64,000 bases of DNA from Poseidonocella sp. HB161398 (GTDB lineage Bacteria; Pseudomonadota; Alphaproteobacteria; Rhodobacterales; Rhodobacteraceae). The position numbers and the translations under genes were made by a program. Below are positions 1 through 7,856 of the stretch, one piece after another; the stretch's first letter is position 1, and each line of letters starts with the position of its first letter. The notes under the pieces were generated by a model. The model had not been told where the DNA came from and did not search any database. It saw nothing but the letters and a program-made list of their open reading frames with translations. Location: the NCBI RefSeq assembly GCF_005870025.1, contig NZ_VATA01000003.1:124001-188000 (forward strand), given 5' to 3'.

Positions 1-656
1 TGGAGGGCATTACGCTCGACGGCGACGCCTTCTGGATCGCCAATGAGGGCAACACCGAGAAGGGCGTGCCGCATGCGATCTACAAGGTCGGCATGGATGG
101 CGAGATCCTCGAGGAAGTCGCGATCCCCGAGGCGCTGGCCGCCAACGAGGTCCGCTTCGGCTTCGAGGGCATTGCCAGGATCGGCGATACGCTGTGGATG
201 GCCGTCCAGCGCGAGTGGAAGGACGATCCGGAGAACACCGTGAAGCTCGTCGCCTACACGCCCGCGACCGGCGAATGGGGTGCGGTGCGCTATCAAAAGG
301 CCGCAGCCGAGACCGGCTGGACCGGCCTGAGCGAGATCACCGCCCATGGCGACTATGTCTATGTCGTGGAGCGCGACAACCAGATCGGCGAGAACGCGGT
401 GACGAAGAAGATCTACCGCATCCCCGCCGCCGAGATGGTGCCCGCCGCGCTGACCGGCGACGACATGCCGGTCGTCTCGAAAGAGGAGGTGCGCGACCTG
501 CTGGCCGACCTGACCGCGACGGGCGGTTTCGTCCTCGACAAGGTCGAGGGGCTGGCGATCGCCGCGGACGGAACCGCCTGGGTTTCGACCGACAATGACG
601 GCGTCGACGACCATTCGGGCGAGACGATGTTCTTCTCGATCGGCAAGATTGAGTGA
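1..656 (+). CDS. Esterase-like activity of phytase family protein (5' end missing)
   Basis: This is the C-terminal part of a protein whose start lies before the window; reading frame 3 is open from the first bases. The visible 218 or so residues have the repeating short beta-strand look of a propeller-like phytase/esterase-like domain, with 'LDKVEGLAIAADGTAWVSTD' near the end followed by 'DNDGVDDHSGETMFF'. These match the closing motif of the 'esterase-like activity of phytase' family (PF13449), usually secreted or periplasmic proteins of unproven substrate. No signal peptide can be judged because the N-terminus is absent. A strong terminator follows 50 bases after the stop, so this gene ends its transcript. 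Confidence 0.75.
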   Translation, partial: EGITLDGDAFWIANEGNTEKGVPHAIYKVGMDGEILEEVAIPEALAANEVRFGFEGIARIGDTLWMAVQREWKDDPENTVKLVAYTPATGEWGAVRYQKAAAETGWTGLSEITAHGDYVYVVERDNQIGENAVTKKIYRIPAAEMVPAALTGDDMPVVSKEEVRDLLADLTATGGFVLDKVEGLAIAADGTAWVSTDNDGVDDHSGETMFFSIGKIE

Positions 657-707
657 ACTGCTTCAAATTTAAACTTTTGAAATCGCCGGAATCTCCGGTG
701 AGGATAC

Positions 708-735
708 AGAGGGGCCCCTTGCGGGGCCTCTTTTT
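708..735 (+). terminator. Rho-independent terminator after the phytase-like gene
   Basis: The stem AGAGGGGCCCC (708-718) pairs with GGGGCCTCTTT (723-733) around a TTGC loop, with two G-T wobbles, and a T run covers 731-735. It lies about 50 bases past the stop of the upstream gene and before the LysR gene. Confidence 0.85.
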
Positions 736-843
736 CCTTTCCGACTACGGTCACTGCGGCGAATCCCGACTTGCCGGCCAAGGGGTATTGCCTTTACGGA
801 AGCATTCGCTCCACTTGCGAGCCTATAAAAGAGGCTCCGACTC

Positions 844-1752
844 GTGACTCAACTACCCGTGCACTCCTTGGACGGGCGGCTCTTGCGGCTGTTCTTGGAA
901 GTCTATGAATGCAATTCGGTCAGCCGGGCGGCAGAGCGCCTGGGCCTGACGCAATCGACAGTGAGCCATGGGCTCGAACGGCTGCGCCGCGCACTTGGCG
1001 ACGCGCTCTTCGTGCGCGACGGCCGCAATATCGTCCCGACGGCGCAGGCCGATTTCCTGGCGCCGCGGATCCGCAATGCCCTGGCGGCGCTGGAGACGCT
1101 CTCGGCGCCGCAGGAATTCAATCCCTCGCGGGAGGTCCGGCCGGTCACGATCGCCTGCAATTCCCACGAGCTCAATGACGAGATGACGGCGATCTACCGG
1201 CGGCTGCAATCCGAGGCGCCCGATCTGCCGGTGCGCTTCCTGCCGCTGGGCAGCTACGCCAATCTGCGCCCGATGCTCGATGACAGCGGCGTCGACCTGG
1301 TGATCGGCGTGCGGGTCGGCCCCTATGGCCCGGAATACGAGAGCCAGCCCTTCCTGCGCGACCGGATGGCGGTGTTCTACGATCCGGCCCATCGCGGCCC
1401 GGTGGAAACGCTCGAGGACTATGCCGAGGCGCGCCATGCGACGCTGAATTTCGGCGGCAACCAGCCCTCGCTTCTCGACCGGCGCTTCACCGAGCTGGGG
1501 CTCGACCGGCAGATCTTCCTGCAGGCGACGAATATCCCGCTTCTGGCCGACCTGATCCGCGGCACGCCGCTGATCACCACGATGCAGGCGCGGTTCTTCA
1601 CCGGCGCCTTTGCCGGGCTGGCGCATTGCCCGCCGCCGGTGAAGCTGCCGCGGCTGCAATACGATCTGGTGTGGCACGGCCGCCAGAGCGAGTCGCGCCG
1701 CCATACCTGGCTGCGCCGGGCGATCTTCGAGGCGGCCGGCACCGCGGACTGA
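844..1752 (+). CDS. LysR family transcriptional regulator
   Basis: This 302-residue protein has typical LysR length. The N-terminal winged helix-turn-helix covers roughly residues 9-70, with 'SVSRAAERLGLTQSTVSHGL' as the recognition region, and the effector-binding domain fills the rest. I use the GTG at 844. It is close to the neighbouring promoter region and gives a normal N-terminus before 'LRLFLEVYECNSV'. The effector is not evident. The convergent neighbour is a P1 peptidase whose stop lies 5 bases away, so the LysR target is not obviously next door; the upstream neighbour is separated by a terminator. The fold is certain and the regulon unknown. Confidence 0.9.
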   Translation: MTQLPVHSLDGRLLRLFLEVYECNSVSRAAERLGLTQSTVSHGLERLRRALGDALFVRDGRNIVPTAQADFLAPRIRNALAALETLSAPQEFNPSREVRPVTIACNSHELNDEMTAIYRRLQSEAPDLPVRFLPLGSYANLRPMLDDSGVDLVIGVRVGPYGPEYESQPFLRDRMAVFYDPAHRGPVETLEDYAEARHATLNFGGNQPSLLDRRFTELGLDRQIFLQATNIPLLADLIRGTPLITTMQARFFTGAFAGLAHCPPPVKLPRLQYDLVWHGRQSESRRHTWLRRAIFEAAGTAD

Positions 1753-1756
1753 GCGC

Positions 1757-2758
1757 TCAGCGGCCGGAGCCGAAGCGCGCCTGCCAGCTGGGCACCGGAT
1801 CGCCGGGCAGCGCGGTGGCGGAATGGACCCCGCGGGCGATGGCGCGGGCCAGGCAGATCGCCGCGGCATGGCCGAGCTGCATCTCCTGGGCCAGCGGATC
1901 GGTCAGCGGATGCGCGCCGGTCGCCGCGGCGAAGACCAGATCGCCGTCAAGCGGGGTATGCGAGGGCAGGATCGCGCGCGCCATGCCGTCATGGGCCGCG
2001 ACCGCCATGCGATGGGCCTGGGCCTTGGTCAGCTGGGCATCGGTGGCGACGATGGCGATGGTGGTCGACTCGCCGAGCGCGCGGGGCAGCGCGGCCTCCA
2101 GGAGCGGCGGCGCCGCCTGCGCCATGCCGCGGCCGCCGAATTCCGCCCCGGCCTCCCAGGGCGCCGCCCAGAATTCCGGCCCGTCGCCCACCGTCACGCT
2201 GCCGAGCGCATTGACCGCGACCAGCGCGCCGACAGTCAGCCCCGAGGGCAGCAGGAAGGAGGCGGAGCCGAGCCCGCCCTTCAGCGGCCCGGCCGTGGCG
2301 CCGGTGCCCGCGCCGGTGCTGCCCAGGTCGAAGACCGGGCCCGCCGTGGCCAGCGCCCGCGCGCCGAGCGCGGGATAGGGGCTCTCGCTCCAGGTCTTGT
2401 CGCCGCCATTGAGCAGGTCGAAGAGGATCGCGGCCGGGACGATCGGCACCTTCTGGCTGCCCACCTGGAAGCCGCGCCCCATCGCGCGCAGCCCCGCCAT
2501 CACCCCGGAGGCGGCGTCGAGCCCGAAGGCCGAGCCGCCCGAGAGCACCAGCGCGTCCACCCCCTGCACCAGCTTGTCCGCGGCCAGCGCGTCGGTCTCG
2601 CGCGTGCCGGGCGCGCCGCCCATCACATGCACCGCCGCGGTGAAGGGCCGGTCGGCCGTCAGCACCGTTACGCCGCTGCGCAGCGCCTGGTCCGCGGCAT
2701 TGCCGACGCGCAGCCCTGCGACATCGGTGATGAGGTTGCGTTCCCCAGGGATCATCAT
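1757..2758 (-). CDS. P1 family peptidase (DmpA/OAT fold)
   Basis: This 333-residue protein belongs to the DmpA-type N-terminal nucleophile aminopeptidases, which are made as one chain and cut themselves into two subunits to expose a Ser/Thr nucleophile. Family signatures are clear: 'LVLSGGSAFGLDAASGVMAG' around residues 90-110, 'LPSGLTVGALVAVNALGSV' in the middle, and 'IAIVATDAQLTKAQAHRMA' in the C-terminal half. The start could be either of two adjacent ATG codons (2758 or 2755). The substrate is unknown; characterised relatives release N-terminal D- or L-amino acids or beta-peptides. It is convergent with the LysR gene. Confidence 0.9.
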   Translation of the reverse strand: MMIPGERNLITDVAGLRVGNAADQALRSGVTVLTADRPFTAAVHVMGGAPGTRETDALAADKLVQGVDALVLSGGSAFGLDAASGVMAGLRAMGRGFQVGSQKVPIVPAAILFDLLNGGDKTWSESPYPALGARALATAGPVFDLGSTGAGTGATAGPLKGGLGSASFLLPSGLTVGALVAVNALGSVTVGDGPEFWAAPWEAGAEFGGRGMAQAAPPLLEAALPRALGESTTIAIVATDAQLTKAQAHRMAVAAHDGMARAILPSHTPLDGDLVFAAATGAHPLTDPLAQEMQLGHAAAICLARAIARGVHSATALPGDPVPSWQARFGSGR

Positions 2759-3020
2759 GGCCTTCGCCCTTTCCGCCGCGCTTCGCCTTCCTTATATAAG
2801 CCGCAGGTCGCCCCAAGCCGAAAGGCCTTTGACATGCCGGATCCCGCCCTGCGCCTGACGCCGGACGGTCCCGAGGGGCCGGATCCGCACCGGAACCCGC
2901 ACGCCCGCGCAGGCGTTCCGCCTGCGGATGAACTGACAGACATGACGCCAGCCCGGACCTGTCCGGCCGGGCGGCGCCGCGGCCGTCCCGGCAGCGCGGC
3001 GGAGACGGAGAGATGACACC
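2759..3020. promoter_or_regulatory. Divergent promoter region between the peptidase and DUF1523 genes
   Basis: This 260-base gap contains the AT-rich palindrome TTATATAA at about 2792-2799 in otherwise GC-rich sequence, a plausible -10 element in either direction. A 60-codon frame (2834-3016) opens 35 bases downstream of it. It has no ribosome binding site I can see and no recognisable similarity, so I do not call it a gene with confidence. Confidence 0.35.
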
Positions 3021-3653
3021 ATGATGCGGAAACTGAGCCTGATCCTCTTTGCGGGGATCGTCGTGATCGCCGCCGCCTTCCTCAGCTACACGCTGCCCAG
3101 GCAGTACGTGGTCCGGGTGGTCAATACCGAGACCCAGCGAATGGACACGTCCGGAAGCTGGTTCTTCGCCAATTCCGAGAAGTCCGGCTCCGACGGCACC
3201 CGCGACATCTACATCATCCAGACGATCCGCGAGGGCGGCAAGCCGAAGGTGTTCCGCAACGAGGATACCGGCTGGGGCTGGCCGCCCTATTTCAAGTTTG
3301 ACAGCGCCAATGTGCAGGCCGAGGCTTCGGACCTGATCTCCTCGGCGGACAACCCGAACTGGGCGCTGGTCAAGAGCTACGGCTGGCGCAGCGAGATGTT
3401 CTCGATCTATCCCAACGCGCTGAAGGTGCGCAGCATCGCCACCCCGGAGGACAAGCCCTGGCCGGTCTTCAACATCATCGTCATCCTGGCGCTGATCGCG
3501 CTGGCGGGTCTGGCCTACCGGGCGATCCACCGGTTCTGGGACAAGCGCGTCGATCCGGTGATCGACCGCGTGGCGGATGTCTTCGACGGCGAGGACGAGG
3601 AGGAGGCGGCCAAGAGCGCCCCGGTCAAGAGCAAGGGCTGGTTCCGCCGCTGA
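3021..3653 (+). CDS. DUF1523 family membrane protein
   Basis: This 210-residue protein has one hydrophobic segment near the N-terminus (residues ~6-24) and another near 153-172. Between them lies a soluble, probably periplasmic domain with 'GSWFFANSEKSGSDGTRDIY' and 'EDTGWGWPPYFKFDSANVQ', the hallmark of the DUF1523 family found mainly in Rhodobacterales. The C-terminal tail after the second helix is acidic and then basic. Function is unknown. Two ATG codons (3021, 3024) follow a GGAGAG Shine-Dalgarno sequence. A strong terminator follows the stop, isolating it from the gene transfer agent cluster downstream. Confidence 0.85.
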   Translation: MMRKLSLILFAGIVVIAAAFLSYTLPRQYVVRVVNTETQRMDTSGSWFFANSEKSGSDGTRDIYIIQTIREGGKPKVFRNEDTGWGWPPYFKFDSANVQAEASDLISSADNPNWALVKSYGWRSEMFSIYPNALKVRSIATPEDKPWPVFNIIVILALIALAGLAYRAIHRFWDKRVDPVIDRVADVFDGEDEEEAAKSAPVKSKGWFRR

Positions 3654-3673
3654 GGCGCGGACACCCGGACGGA

Positions 3674-3696
3674 GAGGGGGCTGCGGCCCCCTTTTT
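3674..3696 (+). terminator. Rho-independent terminator after the DUF1523 gene
   Basis: A GGGGGC/GCCCCC stem (3676-3681 with 3686-3691) with a short loop is followed by a T run at 3692-3696, about 20 bases after the DUF1523 stop. Confidence 0.85.
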
Positions 3697-3940
3697 CATG
3701 TCCGCCCTCCGCCCGGGCCGGGCAGGTGCGAGTCGCGGAGACGGACGCGCGCGCGAGGCGCCCGCGGGCCGGACGGGCGGGCTGTATTGCGGAGGGCCGG
3801 AGGGCGGGGCAGCGCGGTTAAGACCTCGCGGTTGCGGCAAGCCGCGGAACGGGCTGGGGAAGACCGGCGGCGTTAACCGTTTCTTCACTGATTTCCTAAT
3901 GATAAGAACGGCTTGACGCGGTGCTGGAGGCGCGTCGCGC

Positions 3941-3970
3941 TTGACTCGGCGCGCGGTCCAGTGTACCAAT
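3941..3970 (+). promoter_or_regulatory. Candidate sigma70-type promoter of the gene transfer agent operon
   Basis: TTGACT (3941-3946) and TACCAA (3964-3969) are separated by exactly 17 bases, as in housekeeping-sigma promoters, with a TG at 3962-3963 just before the -10. An 11-base element, GCTTGACTCGG, covers the -35 (3939-3949). It repeats with one mismatch as GCTTGACGCGG at 3911-3921, 28 bases upstream, and could be an activator half-site. Gene transfer agent promoters in Rhodobacter capsulatus are activated by GafA under CtrA control; linking GafA to this repeat is inference. Confidence 0.5.
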
Positions 3971-3988
3971 TCAGGCAAGCTAGAAGAG

Positions 3989-4069
3989 ATGGGCAAGGCA
4001 CCCCGGGGCGACCCGGCAGGTGCCTTTTTTCGTCTCTGCTCGTGCGGTGTTTCACGCATGAGAGAGTAG
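3989..4069 (+). CDS. Possible 26-residue leader ORF upstream of GTA g1
   Basis: An ATG at 3989 opens a frame of 26 codons ending in TAG at 4067-4069, only 10 bases before the ATG of the small terminase gene. Codons 3-13 are formed by the terminator hairpin described at 3995-4030, so a ribosome translating this ORF would melt it. Its ribosome binding site is weak (AGAAGAG lies directly against the ATG) and the peptide (MGKAPRGDP...) resembles nothing I know. It may be chance, but its placement is that of an attenuation leader. Confidence 0.25.
   Translation: MGKAPRGDPAGAFFRLCSCGVSRMRE
3995..4030 (+). terminator. Strong intrinsic terminator in the leader of the GTA operon
   Basis: AAGGCACC (3995-4002) pairs perfectly with GGTGCCTT (4019-4026). 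Inside is a second stem, CCGGG/CCCGG (4003-4007 with 4012-4016), capped by a GCGA tetraloop. A run of six T covers 4025-4030. It sits about 20-50 bases downstream of the candidate promoter and 50 bases before the first GTA gene, so full-length GTA transcripts would have to read through it unless they start further downstream. Confidence 0.8.
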
Positions 4070-4079
4070 GTTGGTACCC

Positions 4080-4409
4080 ATGACGTTGATCTGTGCTGAG
4101 CAGGAAAACGGCGCCTCCGCGGCGATCTTCGCGGATGCCTTCGAGAAGTTCGAGCGCGCCTCGCGGGCTCTGAACGACATGATCCGGAAACTGGAAGACG
4201 GGGATTTCTCCGACGCGGCCGACGCCAGGAAGATCGTCGCCGCGCTGGATGCCGCGTCGGACAATGCCCTGAAAGCGAGGATGAAGCTCGATGAACGAAA
4301 TAGGCAACGTGCCGGGATCGCACATGACTTCGCCATCGACTTCGATGCGGCCCGAACTGAGATCGGGCGCCGCCTGGCTTGCCTCCAGCGGGCAGGCGGT
4401 GAGGGATGA
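4080..4409 (+). CDS. Gene transfer agent small terminase (RcGTA g1-like)
   Basis: This 109-residue protein is largely helical and charged, with 'FEKFERASRALNDMIRKLED' and 'ADARKIVAALDAASDNALKA' forming probable helices. Size, position immediately before the large terminase, and sequence character match the first ORF of RcGTA, the small terminase that brings DNA to the packaging motor with little sequence specificity. I choose the ATG at 4080, 9 bases after AGAGTAGG, over an in-frame TTG at 4071. The large terminase gene overlaps its 3' end. Assignment relies mainly on synteny. Confidence 0.8.
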   Translation: MTLICAEQENGASAAIFADAFEKFERASRALNDMIRKLEDGDFSDAADARKIVAALDAASDNALKARMKLDERNRQRAGIAHDFAIDFDAARTEIGRRLACLQRAGGEG

Positions 4410-5700
4410 GTTCCTGGACGGACTGACCGAGGGAGCGCTTCTGGCGCTCCCTTACTGTTTCGAGTTCTGGGCGCTGCCGCACCAGCTGCCGCCCGATGGC
4501 GAGTGGAAGACCTGGGTGATCCTGGGCGGGCGCGGCGCGGGCAAGACCCGCGCCGGGTCGGAATGGGTGCGCCGAGAGGTGGAGGGGGCGCTGCCGCTCG
4601 ACGCCGGACGCTCGCGCCGGGTGGCGCTGGTCGGCGAGACCTTCGACCAGGTGCGCGCCGTGATGATCGAGGGCGACAGCGGCATCCTGGCCTGCTCGCC
4701 GCCCGACCGGCGGCCGCAATGGGTCGCCTCGAAGAAGCGGCTGGAATGGCCGAACGGCGCGATTGCCGAGGCGTTCAGCGCGCATGAGCCCGAGGCCCTG
4801 CGGGGGCCGCAATTCGATGCCGCCTGGGTGGACGAGCTGGCGAAATGGAAACGCGCCGAGGATGCCTGGGACATGCTGCAGTTCAGCCTGCGGCTGGGGC
4901 AGACGCCGCGCCAGGTGGTGACGACGACGCCGCGCAATGTCGGCGTGCTGAAGCGCATCCTGGAGACGCCGAGCACGGCGGTGAGCCATGCGCCCACCGA
5001 GGCGAACCGCGCCTATCTGGCGGCGAGCTTCCTCGAGGAGGTGCGGGCGCGCTATGACGGCTCGCGGCTGGGCCGGCAGGAGCTTGACGGGCTGCTGCTG
5101 GAGGATGCCGAGGGCGCGATGTGGACCATGGGCATGCTGGAGGCGCTGGGCCTCGACCGGCCGCCGCAGATGGACCGCGTGGTCGTGGCGGTCGATCCGC
5201 CGGTGACGGGCCATGACGGCTCGGACGAATGCGGCATCGTCGTGGTGGGCGCGCGCACCCGCGGCCAGCCGCAGGACTGGCAGGCCTGCGTGCTGGAGGA
5301 TGCCTCCGTCCGGGGGGCGAGCCCGCAGGTCTGGGCGCAGGCCGCGCTGGAGGCGATGGCGCGGCACGGCGCCGACCGGATGGTGGCCGAGGTCAACCAG
5401 GGCGGCGACCTTGTCGAGAGCGTGATCCGCCAGATCGACCCGCTGGTCGCCTTCCGCGCGGTGCGGGCCACCAAGGGCAAGGTGGCGCGGGCGGAGCCCG
5501 TGGCGGCGCTCTACGAGCAGGGGCGGGTGCGCCATGTGCGCGGGCTTGCCAGCCTCGAGGACCAGATGTGCCAGATGACGGCGCAGGGCTACCAGGGCAA
5601 GGGCAGCCCGGACCGCGTCGACGCGCTGGTCTGGGCGATGACCGAGCTGATGATCGTGCCCGCGCAGCGCTGGACCCGGCCGCGGCTGCGCGGCCTTTAA
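4291..5700 (+). CDS. Gene transfer agent large terminase (RcGTA g2-like)
   Basis: This is the packaging motor and nuclease that translocates host DNA into the prohead and cuts it by headful. The ATPase domain has a Walker A GGRGAGKT at residues 79-86, a Walker B ending in VDE at 180-182, and 'TTTPRNVGVLKRIL' as the coupling segment. The RNase H-like nuclease domain begins with 'VVVAVDPPVTG' (Asp302). Using the ATG at 4291, which has AGCGAGG 10 bases upstream, gives 469 residues and a 119-base overlap with g1; ATG codons at 4324 or 4345 are alternatives, and recognisable homology begins about residue 17. A 114-base gap precedes the portal gene. Confidence 0.95.
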   Translation: MNEIGNVPGSHMTSPSTSMRPELRSGAAWLASSGQAVRDEFLDGLTEGALLALPYCFEFWALPHQLPPDGEWKTWVILGGRGAGKTRAGSEWVRREVEGALPLDAGRSRRVALVGETFDQVRAVMIEGDSGILACSPPDRRPQWVASKKRLEWPNGAIAEAFSAHEPEALRGPQFDAAWVDELAKWKRAEDAWDMLQFSLRLGQTPRQVVTTTPRNVGVLKRILETPSTAVSHAPTEANRAYLAASFLEEVRARYDGSRLGRQELDGLLLEDAEGAMWTMGMLEALGLDRPPQMDRVVVAVDPPVTGHDGSDECGIVVVGARTRGQPQDWQACVLEDASVRGASPQVWAQAALEAMARHGADRMVAEVNQGGDLVESVIRQIDPLVAFRAVRATKGKVARAEPVAALYEQGRVRHVRGLASLEDQMCQMTAQGYQGKGSPDRVDALVWAMTELMIVPAQRWTRPRLRGL

Positions 5701-5814
5701 CCTTCCGGCAACCACCATCGCACGGTGGATGCCCCGGGATTTAACCAAATTGGAACAATCTCGCCCTTGCCGGCGGGAAGCTGCTGGCGAAGCGGAACGA
5801 AGGAGCTGTGGCCG

Positions 5815-6999
5815 ATGGTATTCGATTTTCTGAGGCGCGAGGGCGCGGCGGCCCCGGAACGGAAGGCATCGGCCGCAGGGCCGCTGATCGCCTGGTCCGG
5901 GGCCGGCAGGGTCGCCTGGTCGCCGCGCGATGTCGGTTCGCTGACCCGCAACGGCTTTGCCGGCAATCCGGTCGGCTTCCGCTCGGTGAAGCTGATCGCC
6001 GAGGCCGCGGCGGCGCTGCCCCTGGTGGTGCAGGATGCCTGCCAGCGCTACGACATCCATCCGGTCGGCGAGCTGATGGGCCGTCCCAATGCCGGGCAGG
6101 GCCGGGCGGAGTTCCTGGAGGCGCTCTACGGCCAGATCCTGCTCTCGGGGAACGGCTATGTCGAGGCGGCGGGCGGCGAGGACGGGCTGCCGGTGGAGCT
6201 GCATGTGCTGCGCTCGGACCGGATGTCGGTGATCCCGGGGACCGATGGCTGGCCGGTGGCCTACCAGTACGACGTGAACGGCCGGAAGCTGCGCTTCGAC
6301 ATGGGCGGCGGCGCGCAGCCGGTCTGCCATATCCGCAGCTTCCATCCGCAGGACGACCATTACGGGCTGGCGCCGATGCAGGCCGCGGCAGTGGCGGTCG
6401 ATGTCCATAACGCCGCTTCGAAATGGTCGAAATCGCTTCTCGACAATGCCGCGCGGCCTTCGGGCGCGCTGGTCTACCGGACCTCGGACGGGCTGGGCTC
6501 GATGTCCGACGACCAGTACCAGCGGCTGGTCGACGAGATGGAGGCGAACTACCAGGGGGCGCGCAATGCCGGGCGGCCGATGCTGCTGGAAGGCGGGCTC
6601 GACTGGAAGCCGATGGGCTTTAGCCCGTCGGATATGGAGTTCCAGAAGACCAAGGAGGCGGCGGCGCGCGAGATCGCGCTGGCCTTCGGGGTGCCGCCGA
6701 TGCTGCTGGGGATCCCCGGGGACGCGACCTATGCGAATTACCAGGAGGCCAACCGCGCCTTCTACCGGCTGACCGTTCTGCCGCTGGCGAGCCGTGTGGT
6801 GGCCAGCCTGAGCCACTGGCTGACGGGCTTCGCCGGGCACTGCGTCGAGCTGAAGCCCGATCTCGACCAGATCCCGGCCCTGGCGGCGGAGCGCGACGCG
6901 CAGTGGCGCCGGGTGGCGGAGGCCGATTTCCTGACCGCGGCGGAGAAGCGCCAGATGCTGGGCCTGCCGCCCCTGGAGGCGGAGGCGCCCGGTGGCTGA
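5815..6999 (+). CDS. Gene transfer agent portal protein, HK97 type (RcGTA g3-like)
   Basis: This 394-residue protein forms the dodecameric ring through which DNA enters and leaves the head. It has HK97 portal signatures: 'NPVGFRSVKLIAEAAAALP' early, 'LDNAARPSGALVY' in the centre, and 'GVPPMLLGIPGDATYANY' near residue 300. The ATG at 5815 is preceded by AGGAG at 5801-5805 with ideal spacing; a longer in-frame opening upstream lacks such a site and family similarity. The gap before it (5701-5814) has a CCACC/GGTGG hairpin and an AT-rich patch (GATTTAACCAAATTGGAACA), possibly an internal promoter. Confidence 0.95.
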   Translation: MVFDFLRREGAAAPERKASAAGPLIAWSGAGRVAWSPRDVGSLTRNGFAGNPVGFRSVKLIAEAAAALPLVVQDACQRYDIHPVGELMGRPNAGQGRAEFLEALYGQILLSGNGYVEAAGGEDGLPVELHVLRSDRMSVIPGTDGWPVAYQYDVNGRKLRFDMGGGAQPVCHIRSFHPQDDHYGLAPMQAAAVAVDVHNAASKWSKSLLDNAARPSGALVYRTSDGLGSMSDDQYQRLVDEMEANYQGARNAGRPMLLEGGLDWKPMGFSPSDMEFQKTKEAAAREIALAFGVPPMLLGIPGDATYANYQEANRAFYRLTVLPLASRVVASLSHWLTGFAGHCVELKPDLDQIPALAAERDAQWRRVAEADFLTAAEKRQMLGLPPLEAEAPGG

Positions 7000-7252
7000 C
7001 CTCAAGCGGATGCCGCAGGGCTCGCGCTTTCTCTTCGAGCCGTTCCAGTACGGGCCGAAGGAGTTCCAGGAGGCGCAGGAGAAGATCCTCGAGATGAAAT
7101 TCGCAGCGGTCGATATGCGGCTGGAGCGGATCGAGGTGCTGATCGAGCGGATGGAGCGGCGGCTGTGGCTGACGGTCTACGGCGTGACCGCGACGATCCT
7201 CGCCCAGGCGGCGAAGACTTTGCTGACGATGACCCCGACAGGAGGGCCCTAG
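6992..7252 (+). CDS. GTA head formation protein (RcGTA g3.5-like)
   Basis: This 86-residue protein starts at a GTG that overlaps the portal stop by 8 bases. It has an amphipathic coiled-coil stretch ('MRLERIEVLIERMERRL') and a hydrophobic C-terminal helix ('LWLTVYGVTATILAQAAK'). It corresponds in size, position and composition to the small GTA protein between portal and protease (RCAP_rcc01685 family), reported to be needed for head formation. The membrane-like helix is unusual for a virion morphogenesis protein. Recognition comes from both sequence style and synteny. Confidence 0.8.
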   Translation: MADLKRMPQGSRFLFEPFQYGPKEFQEAQEKILEMKFAAVDMRLERIEVLIERMERRLWLTVYGVTATILAQAAKTLLTMTPTGGP

Positions 7253-7253
7253 G

Positions 7254-7826
7254 ATGTACCTGACAGGCAACGGACTCGAGCAGAAATTCTGCCGCTTCGA
7301 CGAAGGGGTGGTGGTGACGGACGGCCAGGAGATCGAGGGCTATGCCAGCCTCTTCGGCGCCACCGACCAGGGCGGCGACGTGGTGGCGAAGGGCGCCTAT
7401 GCGGCGAGCCTGGCCGCGCTTTCGGCGACGGGGCGGCGGGTGAAGCTCTTGTGGCAGCACGATCCGGCGCAGCCGATCGGCGTGTGGACCGAGGTGCGCG
7501 AGGATGCCCGCGGGCTCTATGTCAAGGGCCGCCTCCTGACCGAGGTCGAGAAGGGCCGTGAGGCCGCGCGGCTGATCGAGGCGGGGGCGATCGACGGGCT
7601 TTCCATCGGCTACCGCACGGTCCGGGCGTCGAAGGACGCCGAGGGGCGGCGGGTGCTCAACGAGGTGGAGCTGTGGGAAGTGTCGCTGGTGACCTTCCCG
7701 ATGCTGCCTGCCGCGCGGCTGTCGCAGCCGGCCGCGGCGAAATCGGGAGATTCCGCAGAGGAGACCCTGCGGGACCTGGCGGGGGTGTTCCGGCATGCCC
7801 GCGAGCTGCTGGCCGGGCAAGGCTGA
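7254..7826 (+). CDS. Prohead protease, HK97 family U35 (RcGTA g4-like)
   Basis: This 190-residue serine protease matures the capsid by removing the scaffolding-like N-terminal domain of the major capsid protein. Signatures are 'YASLFGATDQGGDVVAKGAY', the histidine segment 'VKLLWQHDPAQPIGVW', and the serine segment 'GAIDGLSIGYRTVRA'. GGAGGG sits 7 bases before the ATG. The C-terminal 40 residues are Ala/Ser-rich and probably dispensable. It lies directly before its substrate, the capsid gene. Confidence 0.95.
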   Translation: MYLTGNGLEQKFCRFDEGVVVTDGQEIEGYASLFGATDQGGDVVAKGAYAASLAALSATGRRVKLLWQHDPAQPIGVWTEVREDARGLYVKGRLLTEVEKGREAARLIEAGAIDGLSIGYRTVRASKDAEGRRVLNEVELWEVSLVTFPMLPAARLSQPAAAKSGDSAEETLRDLAGVFRHARELLAGQG

Positions 7827-7856
7827 GCCAGCGTTTTCACCATCAGAGGAACGAGA

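Noticed and set aside
2834-3016. A 60-codon frame upstream of the DUF1523 gene
   Set aside because: No ribosome binding site, Pro/Arg-rich composition typical of chance frames in GC-rich DNA, and no recognisable similarity.
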